Below, piece after piece: positions 1 through 9,388 of a stretch of 33,863 nt of DNA. Numbering within the stretch: the stretch's first letter is position 1; each line of letters begins with the position of its first letter. A program made the translations under genes and the position numbers. The notes below the pieces were generated by a model. That model was not told where the DNA came from. It did no database searches and was given only the letters and a program-made list of their open reading frames with translations. The DNA comes from JALYZC01 sp035997675 (GTDB taxonomy: Bacteria; Actinomycetota; Thermoleophilia; Solirubrobacterales; Solirubrobacteraceae), in assembly GCA_035997675.1 (NCBI GenBank), contig DASYIJ010000249.1, forward strand, positions 1 to 33,863, read 5' to 3'.

Positions 1-1
1 G

Positions 2-163
2 GCGAGCTTCACGCTCGTGGCCGGACCGCGAACGGTCACCGAGCGCTCCGTCAAGATCGCGCTCAACACCGGGGGCCACCCGTACCGCTACTACCTGCTG
101 TGGATCACCCGCCTGCCCCCCTCCGGCCAGGCCAAGGTCGCCGAGATCTTCCTGCTCAGGTAG
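2..163 (+). CDS. C-terminal end of a protein with a discoidin-like tail (partial)
   Basis: An open frame enters from the left edge and ends at TAG 161-163, leaving 53 residues. The tail contains NTGGHPYRYYLLWITRLPP and ends in an EIFLLR strand. A 'GG-x-YRYYLVWIT-LP' tail is typical of the beta-sandwich (discoidin/galactose-binding-like) ends of actinobacterial membrane proteins, including some Ser/Thr kinases; this assignment is from memory of the family and the start is missing. It converges on the adenylyl cyclase gene, and the two stop regions overlap by 8 bases. Confidence 0.5.
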   Translation, partial: ASFTLVAGPRTVTERSVKIALNTGGHPYRYYLLWITRLPPSGQAKVAEIFLLR

Positions 164-1301
164 CGGGGGGCTCGTCCTCCGGCGCGCGCCGGCGGACGCG
201 CCACAGCCGCACCGGCCGCTTCACGCCCTTGAGGCGGCGCTCGCCGGCGAACGACCAGCGGAACGCGTCGGGGGCGGCCTCGTGCACGGCGTCGTCGCAG
301 AGCACGCTGCCCGGCCAGGCGATGTCCGCGATCCGGCTGGCGAGGTTGACCGTGTGGCCGTACCAGTCCCCGCCGCGCGACACCACCGGCCCGAGGGCGA
401 TTCCGGCATGGAGCGGCGGGAAGTCCTCGCCCTCGGCCTCGGCCGCGTCGACGAGCGAGAGCCCGGCTTCGACCAGCGCGGCGGGTTCCGGTGAGACGAG
501 CATGGCGGCGTCGCCGATCGTCTTGACCAGGCGCACGGGCCCGCCGGCCACCTCGGAGGCCAGCGCGGCCAGCCGTCCGGCGACGGCGCCGACCCGGTCG
601 ACCGGCGCGACCTCGCCGAGGCGAGTGAAGCCGGACAGGTCCGCGAAGCAGACCGCCATCTCGCGCGCGTCGGGCAGGATCTCGCCGGCCTGCAGCTCGG
701 CGCGGCTGATCACGTCGTCGCGAATCTGCTCGACCAGATGCTGGTTGAGGACGTACTCGAGCACCGGACCGAGCAGCGGGGCCGTCTCGCGCGCCACCTC
801 GGCGTACCGCAGCCCGAGGTCGCGCTCGGTGTCGCCCGGGCGCAGGAGGCGCTCCCCGACGAGGTTGCGGATCGCCGCGGCCACCCGCGACATCGCCTCG
901 CCGATCACGCGGCTCACCTCGAGCGTCGCCTCCTCGGGGAAACCCGCCCCGGCAAAGGCCCGGGCGCGCCGCGCGGCCTCGAGGTCGTCCTCGGTGAAGA
1001 CCTTGGCGTCGGGGTCGGCAACCCACGGCAGGCCGAGCGCCTGGCGCTGGCGCCGCATCGCCCCCTCGTCCTGCCCGGTCGCCTCGGCGATGTCGCGCGC
1101 CGAGTACCTGCCCTCGCGCTGGAGGACCATCTCGACGGGCAATAGCGCTAGCCGGTCCTCCTCCGCCGCCTTCTTCAGCTCCTCCAGCGGCACGCCCGCC
1201 TCGTGCAGCTGGCGCAGGAGGTCGAGCCGAGCCTCGCGCTGCTTGCCGCGCAGGCCCTTGAGCAGGCCCTCGGCGGCGAAGTCGGGCTCGTCGGCGGCCA
1301 C
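156..1301 (-). CDS. class III adenylyl cyclase with N-terminal regulatory region
   Basis: 381 residues. It is predicted to make cAMP from ATP in the cytoplasm. The catalytic domain lies at about 211-375. Visible residues are the metal aspartates D221 (FADLSGFT) and D264 (KTIGDAAM), the adenine-specifying pair K260 and D312, and the transition-state residues N319 and R323 (YGHTVNLASRI), so the active site looks complete. The first ~200 residues are helical and resemble the regulatory half of the mycobacterial Rv1264-type, pH-responsive cyclases; residue spacing is also similar. No membrane segment is seen. The gene is the last of the cell-wall/kinase operon, 10 bases after ddl. That makes cAMP a possible output of the same operon, which is inference. 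Confidence 0.9.
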   Translation of the reverse strand: MAADEPDFAAEGLLKGLRGKQREARLDLLRQLHEAGVPLEELKKAAEEDRLALLPVEMVLQREGRYSARDIAEATGQDEGAMRRQRQALGLPWVADPDAKVFTEDDLEAARRARAFAGAGFPEEATLEVSRVIGEAMSRVAAAIRNLVGERLLRPGDTERDLGLRYAEVARETAPLLGPVLEYVLNQHLVEQIRDDVISRAELQAGEILPDAREMAVCFADLSGFTRLGEVAPVDRVGAVAGRLAALASEVAGGPVRLVKTIGDAAMLVSPEPAALVEAGLSLVDAAEAEGEDFPPLHAGIALGPVVSRGGDWYGHTVNLASRIADIAWPGSVLCDDAVHEAAPDAFRWSFAGERRLKGVKRPVRLWRVRRRAPEDEPPAT

Positions 1302-1311
1302 GGTCGGACCC

Positions 1312-2301
1312 CTAGTGGCGGTAGGCCCGCTCCGCCTCGTGGCGCTCGACGCCCAACCGGGCGAGGCGGTCGAGCAGGTCGCGATAGGGCAGCCCGGAGG
1401 CCTCGAACAGCTTCCCGAACACGCTCGTCGCGGTGAAGCCGGGGATCGTGTTGAGCTCGTTGAGCACGACCTCCTCGCCTTCTACGAAGAAGTCCACCCG
1501 CGCCAGCCCCTCGCAGCCGGACAGCGTGAACGCCTGTGCCGCCACCTCGCGCACCCGCTCGCGCGCGGCCTCCGAGATCCGCGCGGGCACGACCAGCTCC
1601 ATCCCGCCGGGGGTGTACTTCGCCTCGTAGTCGTACCAGTCGCGCTCGGCCACGACGATCTCGCCGGGCTGGGAGGCCTCCGGTGCGCCGGTGTGCCCGA
1701 TCACCGAGCACTCCACCTCGACGCCGCCCGAGGCGGCCTCGACGATCGCCCGCTCATCGTGGCCCAGCGCCTGCGTGACGGCGTCCGCCAGGTCGCGCGC
1801 CTCCGCCACCCGCACGATGCCCACCGAGGACCCCAGACGCGCCGGCTTGACGAACACCGGGAGCCCGAGGGCCTCGAGGCCTTCGAGGACACGCTCGGGG
1901 TCGTCCCGCCACTCGCGGTGCTCGACCCCCCGGTAGTCGACCTGCGGAAGCCCCGCGTGGGCCATCAGGTCCTTGAACAGCACCTTGTCCATGCACACGG
2001 CCGACGCCAGCACGCCGGCGCCGACGTAGGCCACGTCGAGGCACTCGAGCAGGCCCTGCACCGTCCCGTCCTCGCCGAACGGGCCGTGCAGGACCGGGAA
2101 CACGACGTCGGCGCCGAGCAGGCCCCGCCCCGGTACGACGTCGATCTCGTCCCCGTCACGCCGCCAGATCCCGTCGCGGCCGATCTCGACTCCAAGCACC
2201 TCGTGGCCGGCCTCCGCGAGTCCCTCCGCAACCGCCGCGCCCGACGCCAGTGAGATCTCGTGCTCGGAGGAGCGCCCGCCGCGCAGCACGACGACCCTCA
2301 C
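1312..2301 (-). CDS. ddl: D-alanine--D-alanine ligase
   Basis: 329 residues, normal length for Ddl. It joins two D-alanines with ATP in the cytoplasm for peptidoglycan precursor synthesis. The N-terminal GGRSSEHEISLASG signature is present, as are GPFGEDGTVQG, the ATP-grasp strand VKPARLGSSVGI, ARVDFFV, and the magnesium/substrate loop LNELNTIPGFT near the C-terminus. The start is GTG at 2301-2299, overlapping the pknB stop as GTGA, which indicates translational coupling. Ddl is not usually in the fha-pstP-rodA-pbpA-pknB cluster, so its attachment here links precursor supply to PASTA-kinase control. A VanA-type ligase is less likely because nothing in the context suggests resistance. Confidence 0.95.
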   Translation of the reverse strand: MRVVVLRGGRSSEHEISLASGAAVAEGLAEAGHEVLGVEIGRDGIWRRDGDEIDVVPGRGLLGADVVFPVLHGPFGEDGTVQGLLECLDVAYVGAGVLASAVCMDKVLFKDLMAHAGLPQVDYRGVEHREWRDDPERVLEGLEALGLPVFVKPARLGSSVGIVRVAEARDLADAVTQALGHDERAIVEAASGGVEVECSVIGHTGAPEASQPGEIVVAERDWYDYEAKYTPGGMELVVPARISEAARERVREVAAQAFTLSGCEGLARVDFFVEGEEVVLNELNTIPGFTATSVFGKLFEASGLPYRDLLDRLARLGVERHEAERAYRH

Positions 2302-4196
2302 GGCGTCGTCGGCGTGGTGGGCGTCGTCGGCTGCTGGAACTTGCCGACGGTGATCGTCACCCGCGTGCCGCGCTTGACCTTCCCACCGCCCGGATTCTGC
2401 GCGACGACCTTGCCGTCGTCGGAGGGGTTGGTGACGGGCTGGGTGCCGCCGACGATCGGCGTCAGGCCCGCGTCCGCGAGCGCGGTGAGCGCGTTCGACT
2501 GGCTCTGCCCGACGGTGTTCGGCACCGTCACCTGCTGCGGTTGGCGCGCCACCGTGATCGTCACGGTCGCCCCGCGGCCGACCTGGCTGCCGCCGGCCGG
2601 GCTCTGGCTGAGCACGTTGCCCGGCGTCTCGGTGGTCGAGTCCTGGGACACGGTCGACACCTTGAGCCCGACGTTGGCGAGCTCGGCCGAGGCCGAGTCC
2701 TGGCTCTGCCCGACGACCGAGGGCACGGTCACCTTCTGGGGTCCACTCGAGACGAACAGCGTCACGGTGCTGCCCTTGTCGATCTGCGTGCCGGCGGGCG
2801 GGGCGGTCCGGGTCACCTGACCCGTGGGGATCGCGTCGGACGCCTCACGGCTGATCATCACCTTGAACCCGGCCGCCTCGAGCTTGCGGCGCGCCTGCGA
2901 CTGCGTGAGCCCGTCGACGCTCGGGACCGTCGCCTGGCCCGGGCCGCCCGACACCGTGAGCGACACGGTCGAGCCCTGGTCGGCCTTGGTGTTGGGCTGC
3001 GGGTCCTGGCGCAGGATCTTGTCGCGCTGCTCGGGCGAGACCACCGGCGTGACGCTGGTCTTGAAGCCCTTGTTCTCGAGGATCGCCTTGCCGATCGCGA
3101 GCTGCGTCCCCACGACGCCGGGCACCTTCGTCTGCTTCGTGGACAGGGGCCCGAGGAGGAGGAAGATGGCGGCGAGGACGGCGAGCACTCCGAGGACGGC
3201 CGCGATCCACGGCCAGCGGCGGCGGCGATGCTCCTCCTCGTCGGGCGGTGGTCCGCCATCGCCCACCGGCTCCTCCACCGGGACGCCGGCGGCGGCCAGC
3301 GCGGCCGCATCGGAGTACGGTGCCACCGCGCCGAACGCCGCCGTGGACTGACCCGCCGGCATCTCGCCGAGATGCGCCCGGACGGCGACGAGCGCGGCGA
3401 TGAACTCCTCGGCGTCGGCGAAGCGGTTCTGGGGATCCTTCTCGAGGGCGCGAAGGACCACGGCGTCGAGCTCCGCCGTGACCGCCGAGTTGTACGCGGA
3501 GGGGGGCACCGGCGCCTCGGAAACCTGCTTGAGCGCGATCGTGACCGCGCTCTCGCCGTCGAAGGGCACGCGCCCCGCCAGCATCTCGTACAGCACGATC
3601 CCGATCGCGTAGAGGTCCGAGCGCGCGCTCACCGAGTGGCCCTGGGCCTGCTCCGGCGAGAGGTACTGCGCGGTGCCCATGATCGAGCCGGTCTCGGTCA
3701 TGTCGGAGGCGCCGGCGCGCGCTATCCCGAAGTCCGTCACCTTCGCCCGGCCCTCCTCGTCGATGATCACGTTGTGGGGCTTGATGTCGCGATGGATGAC
3801 GCCGCGACGGTGGGCGAACCGGGCGGCCCTGAGGATCTGCTCGGTGATTTCGATGGCCGCGAGGGGCGCGAGCGGGCCGGTATCGATGATCAACTGCTTG
3901 AGCGAGCGGCCCTCGAGGTACTCCATCGCGATGTAGTAGGTGCCGTCCCACTCGCCGCGGTCGTACACGCCCACGACGTTTGCGTGCTGCAGCCCGGCGG
4001 CCGACGAGGCCTCGCGGCGGAAGCGTTCGACGAACTCCTCGTCCTCGGCGAAGCGGCGATACAGCAGCTTGAGCGCGACCTTGCGGCCGAGCTGCAGGTC
4101 CTGGGCGCAGTACACGTCGGCCATCCCGCCCGAACCGATCCGCGAGAGGATCTGGTAGCGCTGGTCGACGACGGTCTCGGGGGCGAGCTCGCGCAT
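2298..4196 (-). CDS. pknB: PASTA-domain Ser/Thr protein kinase
   Basis: 632 residues from ATG 4196-4194, two bases after the pbpA stop. The frame is open further upstream but that part is antisense noise inside pbpA. Kinase domain about 14-270: GSGGMADVY loop, K43, HRD at 135-137, DFG at 155-157, and an activation segment rich in Thr/Ser before MGTAQYLSPEQ. One membrane segment lies at about 328-349. Four PASTA repeats follow outside the cell, each with a VPxVxG start and a GxxVxxxVS end, then a Thr-Pro tail (PTTPTTPTTP). PASTA domains bind peptidoglycan fragments in this family, and the kinase phosphorylates FHA proteins and division/wall enzymes. PknA, normally next door, is absent. Confidence 0.96.
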   Translation of the reverse strand: MRELAPETVVDQRYQILSRIGSGGMADVYCAQDLQLGRKVALKLLYRRFAEDEEFVERFRREASSAAGLQHANVVGVYDRGEWDGTYYIAMEYLEGRSLKQLIIDTGPLAPLAAIEITEQILRAARFAHRRGVIHRDIKPHNVIIDEEGRAKVTDFGIARAGASDMTETGSIMGTAQYLSPEQAQGHSVSARSDLYAIGIVLYEMLAGRVPFDGESAVTIALKQVSEAPVPPSAYNSAVTAELDAVVLRALEKDPQNRFADAEEFIAALVAVRAHLGEMPAGQSTAAFGAVAPYSDAAALAAAGVPVEEPVGDGGPPPDEEEHRRRRWPWIAAVLGVLAVLAAIFLLLGPLSTKQTKVPGVVGTQLAIGKAILENKGFKTSVTPVVSPEQRDKILRQDPQPNTKADQGSTVSLTVSGGPGQATVPSVDGLTQSQARRKLEAAGFKVMISREASDAIPTGQVTRTAPPAGTQIDKGSTVTLFVSSGPQKVTVPSVVGQSQDSASAELANVGLKVSTVSQDSTTETPGNVLSQSPAGGSQVGRGATVTITVARQPQQVTVPNTVGQSQSNALTALADAGLTPIVGGTQPVTNPSDDGKVVAQNPGGGKVKRGTRVTITVGKFQQPTTPTTPTTP

Positions 4197-4198
4197 GG

Positions 4199-5632
4199 CT
4201 AGTGGATCAGCGCCTCCATGACCTGCTTGGCGATCGGCGCGGCCACCTCTCCCCCGGTGCCGTTGGCGCACTCGTTCGTGACCGCGATGGCGATCTTCGG
4301 GTTGCTGACCGGCGCGAAGGCGATGAACCAGGTCTGGTTGCCCGAGCACTGGTTCTTCTCCGCGGTCCCCGTCTTGCCCGCCACCTCGATGCCCGACAGC
4401 GCGGCGGCGGTGCCCGTGCCCTCCTTGACCACCTGGGACATCATGCTGCCCACCGTCTTGGCGGTGGACGGGCGCATGACACGGGCCTCCTCCTGGGTCC
4501 GGATGTCACTGCGTATGCGGCCGTCGGGGTCCACCACCTTCGAGCCCATGTGGGGCCGGACGAGGACGCCGTTGTTGGCCACCGCCGAGGCGACCATCGC
4601 CATCTGCAGCGGCGTCACCGCGAGGAGGTCCTGGCCGATCCCCATGCGCCCGACGTCGATCGACGGCGAGAGCGGGCTGAGCAGGCGCCCGTTGCGGTAC
4701 TCGCCGCTGGCCAGTCGCTGGTCGGCCGGGTAGTCCAACGGCGGCTTGGCGTAGAAGCCCAGCCGCGTCATGTAGCGGCCCATGGTGGACTTGCCGAGCG
4801 TCTCGGCAACCTCGGCCCAGACCGTGTTGACCGAGAAGGTCAGCGCCTGGGTGAGGGGGATCGGGCCGAAGCTCTCGCCGTTGTCGTTCTGCAGAGGGAC
4901 ACCGGAGATGACCTTGCCGTTCTGGCCGCTCACGGTCGAGTCGGGCGTGTAGCGGCCGGAGTCGATCGCCGCGATGTCGGTCACGACCTTGAACGTGGAG
5001 CCGGGCGGATAGCTCGACTGGGTGGCTCGGTTGAAGACCGGCGAGCCCGGGTCGCGGTTCAGCGCGGCGAAGCGGGCGGGGCGATCGAGGTTGTTGGGGT
5101 CATAGCCCGGCGTGGAGGCCATGACCTTGACCGCGCCGGAATGCGGGTCCATCGCCACCACCGCGCCGTGACCGTCGCCCGTCGAGCGCAGCGCGTTGAC
5201 GGCGATCTTCTGGGCGTTGGGGTCGAGCGTCACGGACAGGTCGTCGCCCTGCTTTCGGCCGCCGCTGAGCTGGTTGAACAGCGAGTCCAGACCCTGGCGC
5301 TTCCCGACCAGCGGATCGTTGTAGAAGCGCTCGAGGCCGGCCTGCCCGATGTCGGTGAACGAGTACCCGACGGCGTGCGAGAACAGCTCGCCCGTCGGAT
5401 AGGTGCGGTGGTACACCCCGCCCTGCTGCTTGACGCTGCGGGCGAGCACCGTGCCGTCGCCGGCCCGGATCACACCGCGGTTGATCTTCGCCGCCTCGAG
5501 GACGCCGCGCTTGTTCAGCGCGTTCTCGTTGAGCGACTTGGACTCGAAGACGGTCCACCGCGAGGTGAAGGCCACGAGCACGGCGAAGAGCACCACGAAC
5601 AGCCCGAAGAGGCGCGTGATCGGCTGGTTCAC
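4199..5632 (-). CDS. pbpA: class B penicillin-binding protein (transpeptidase)
   Basis: 477 residues from GTG 5632-5630, which overlaps the rodA stop as GTGA; an open frame upstream is antisense or shadow to rodA. One N-terminal membrane anchor (about 7-24) is followed by a dimerisation-type region. The transpeptidase domain has the three active-site motifs: S212-x-x-K215 in GSTFKVV, SVN at 267-269 and KTG at 420-422 (AGKTGTAE). It cross-links peptidoglycan outside the membrane, working with the adjacent SEDS glycosyltransferase. Length and motif spacing fit PbpA of actinobacteria. Confidence 0.96.
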   Translation of the reverse strand: MNQPITRLFGLFVVLFAVLVAFTSRWTVFESKSLNENALNKRGVLEAAKINRGVIRAGDGTVLARSVKQQGGVYHRTYPTGELFSHAVGYSFTDIGQAGLERFYNDPLVGKRQGLDSLFNQLSGGRKQGDDLSVTLDPNAQKIAVNALRSTGDGHGAVVAMDPHSGAVKVMASTPGYDPNNLDRPARFAALNRDPGSPVFNRATQSSYPPGSTFKVVTDIAAIDSGRYTPDSTVSGQNGKVISGVPLQNDNGESFGPIPLTQALTFSVNTVWAEVAETLGKSTMGRYMTRLGFYAKPPLDYPADQRLASGEYRNGRLLSPLSPSIDVGRMGIGQDLLAVTPLQMAMVASAVANNGVLVRPHMGSKVVDPDGRIRSDIRTQEEARVMRPSTAKTVGSMMSQVVKEGTGTAAALSGIEVAGKTGTAEKNQCSGNQTWFIAFAPVSNPKIAIAVTNECANGTGGEVAAPIAKQVMEALIH

Positions 5633-6914
5633 GCCGGTCTCCTCGCGCGGTCGGAGACGAGCAGCAGCAGCGCGAGCAGCACGAAGTTCGCGAGGATCGA
5701 CGAGCCCCCGTAGGAGATGAACGGGAGCGTGACACCGGTCAGCGGGATCACCTTCGTCACCCCACCGACGATCACGAACACCTGGAGCGCGAAGACGGCG
5801 GTCAACCCCGTCGCCAGCAGCTTGGAGAACGAGTCGCGCGCCAGCAGCGCGATCTTGAATCCGCGCTCGCAGATCAGCAGGTAGGTGAGCACCACGGCGG
5901 CGCTCCCGACCAGGCCGAGCTCGTTGGTGATCACCGCGTAGATGAGGTCCGTATGGGCCGCCGGCAGGATCACACCGCCGCCGGGGAGACCGAGGAGCGA
6001 CTGGCCGAACCCGGTGCCGAACATGCCGCCGTCCGCCTGGGCGAACAGCGACTGCGCGATCTGGTAGCTGCCGCCGACCTGGTCGTACAGGTGCGGGTTG
6101 AACGGGTCCTGCCAGGCGTCGATGCGGGCGTGGATGTGCCCGATGTGCGTGCCGAGGTACCACGCCCCGACCGCGAAGAGCAGCAGCCCGATGAGCGGAA
6201 AGGACAGCCGGTTCGTGGCCACGTACAGCAACGACAGGAAGGCGCCGAAGAACATCACCGACGAGCCCAGGTCCCGGATCACGAACAGCATCAACATCGC
6301 CAGCCCCCACACCACGAGCAGCGGGCCGAAGTGCTTGAGCGGCGGGAGCGTGATCCCGAGGAAGCGGCGCGCCCCCTGCACGAGCAGCTGTCGCGTGTCG
6401 CGCAGGTAGGACGCCAGGAAGATGACGATGCCGATCTTGGCGAACTCGGCGGGCTGGAACTGGATCGGCCCGACCTGGACGGCCAGGTAGGCGCCGTTGA
6501 CCGGGCTGCCGATGCGGGGGAGCAGAAGGATCGCGATGCTGGCGCTGGCGATCAGGTAGCGGTAGCGCTCCAGCACTCGGTAATCGCGCAGGAAGACGAT
6601 CGTGGCGACGAACAGCACCAGGCCGATCACGAACCACTGCGCCTGCTCGCGCGCGAGCTTCTCGTCGATCCGGTAGATCACGACCAGCCCGAAGGCGGCC
6701 AGAAGCGCCACGAGGGGGAACAGGTAGGGATCGGCGTAGGGCAGCGCGACCCGCAGGAACAGGTGCGCTCCGAGGCACAGGCCGAGGAATACCGCGCCGT
6801 AGGTCAGGGAGACGTCCGAGAGCTGCGCGGACTGCTGGATGAACACGGCCGCGAAGCCGGCGGTCACGAGCAGCGAGGCGGGGACTAGGGCGAGCAGCTC
6901 GCGGTTGCGCGCGC

Positions 6915-6918
<4 letters not shown>
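5629..6918 (-). CDS. rodA: SEDS-family peptidoglycan polymerase (RodA/FtsW type)
   Basis: 429 residues with about ten or more hydrophobic segments starting near residue 9. Family signatures visible include VVIYRID after TM4, QFQPAEFAKIGIVIFLASYL, FVIRDLGSSVMFFGAFL, TGFGQSLLG and HTDLIYAVITNELGLVGS. SEDS proteins polymerise lipid II into glycan strands in partnership with a class B PBP, which is the next gene. Start ATG overlaps the pstP stop (ATGA). Position in the cluster matches mycobacterial rodA rather than ftsW, which sits in the dcw cluster. Confidence 0.95.
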
Positions 6919-8110
<1,192 letters not shown>

Positions 8111-8114
<4 letters not shown>

Positions 8115-8593
8115 TGGACGTAGGAGAACTCGTTGTCGCCGATGGCGATGCGGTCGCCCGAGTGCAATGGTTGCGGGCCGCGCAGGGGCTCGCCGTTGAG
8201 GAAGGTGCCGTTGGTGGAGCCGAGGTCCTCGAGCACGAGCAGGTCGCCCTGGCGGACGATGCGGGCATGGCGCGAGGACGCGAACGGATCCTCGATGCGG
8301 ATGTCGACGGCCTCGCCGCGCCCCAACGTGAGCCCGTCGATCAGGTCGTACTCGTCACCGCCGCGCAGTCCGGCCGCCTGCTCCACCCGCAGGCGCGGCT
8401 CGGCGCCGTCGAGCGCGCCGTGCGCCAGGCCGGCGGACGCCGCGTGCAGGCCGGTGGCCTCCATCGGGTCATCGGCCGGGGCGGAGCCGCGCCGGAGGTC
8501 CTTCAGGGCGCTGCGCGCCACCCACAGGAGGAAGAGGTAGAGCACGATCAGGAAGCCGAACTTCAGCACTACTGAGACCGGTTCGAGCTGCAC
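8111..8593 (-). CDS. fhaB: membrane-anchored FHA-domain protein (FhaB/FipA type)
   Basis: 160 residues from GTG 8593, chosen because GGAG lies 8 bases before it and it begins just after the fhaA stop; longer upstream frames run inside fhaA. One N-terminal membrane helix lies at about 9-29, then a variable linker, then a C-terminal FHA domain (about 85-160). The FHA domain has the phosphothreonine-binding residues GR at 91-92, SSRH at 106-109 and STNGT at 126-130. In mycobacteria the homologue binds phosphorylated division proteins. Alternative GTG at 8569 would remove eight residues. Confidence 0.92.
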
Positions 8594-8598
8594 GCGGC

Positions 8599-9354
8599 CT
8601 ACTCCAGCTCGAACCGCAGCTTGGACGTCCCCAGCTCGACCTGGTCTCCCGCCGAGAGCGCCACCGCGCCGCGGGCATTCCGGCCGTTGACGACCACGCC
8701 GTTGGTGGATCCGAGGTCGGCGATCGTCCACCCGTCGCCCGCCGGGCGAATCTCCGCGTGGTGCCGCGACACGTTGGCGTCGCTGAGGACGATGTCGCAG
8801 TCGCGGCTGCGGCCCAGGACGGCGCCGCCCGGCCCCACCACCATGCGCTTGCCGTCCACGACCACGAGCGCGCGGCGGATATGGGCGGGGACGTGAGGCT
8901 CCAGCGGCTCGGGCTCGCGCTGGGCGCGGTAGATCATCGTGTGGCCGGCGTCGCCCTGGGACGGCGGCGCGGCCGCGTCCTCGGGCGGGCGCACGAGCCG
9001 GGCCTGGATGCCGAACTCGCCGAGCGACAGGCGCTCGTCCGTGCGGAACTCGACGGTCGGACGCGAGAGCAGGGCGAGCTTCTCGGAACGCGCGTGCTCC
9101 AGGAGGTAGCCCGCCAGCTCGGTCACGAGCGCGTCCTCGTAGTCGTCGAAGCGCGCGCGATCCTCCGTGGAGAGGTACACGGCGTACTCGTTGGGAACGT
9201 ATGTCTTCGACACGGACACGGTGCGGTGCTCCTCCATCTCGCGCACGAGCTTGCGCGCAATCTCCACCGGCCGGACCTCGGAGCGAAAGGCACGGCCGAA
9301 CGCGCCCTCGACGAGGCCGGCGATCTTGCTTTCAAGGCTTTTGAGTACGCTCAC
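8599..9354 (-). CDS. fhaA: FHA-domain protein with DUF3662 N-terminus (FhaA type)
   Basis: 251 residues. The N-terminal ~120 residues match the DUF3662/FhaA N-terminal domain (starts MSVLKSLESKIAGLVEGAFG; core EIARKLVREMEEHRTVS). A short linker leads to a C-terminal FHA domain with GRSRDCD at 181-187, SRHH at 196-199 and STNG at 216-219. In mycobacteria FhaA is a target of the PASTA kinase and regulates peptidoglycan synthesis. The linker here is much shorter than in mycobacteria. The start is GTG with GAGGGG 8 bases upstream. The extra kinase gene ends 34 bases upstream in the same direction. Confidence 0.95.
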   Translation of the reverse strand: MSVLKSLESKIAGLVEGAFGRAFRSEVRPVEIARKLVREMEEHRTVSVSKTYVPNEYAVYLSTEDRARFDDYEDALVTELAGYLLEHARSEKLALLSRPTVEFRTDERLSLGEFGIQARLVRPPEDAAAPPSQGDAGHTMIYRAQREPEPLEPHVPAHIRRALVVVDGKRMVVGPGGAVLGRSRDCDIVLSDANVSRHHAEIRPAGDGWTIADLGSTNGVVVNGRNARGAVALSAGDQVELGTSKLRFELE

Positions 9355-9388
9355 CCTGACGGCCCCTCTGCAGCGGCCATGCTAGTGA

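Noticed and set aside
100..2253. Long plus-strand frame opposite ddl and the cyclase
   Set aside because: Shadow of two well-supported minus-strand genes; no domain in the product.
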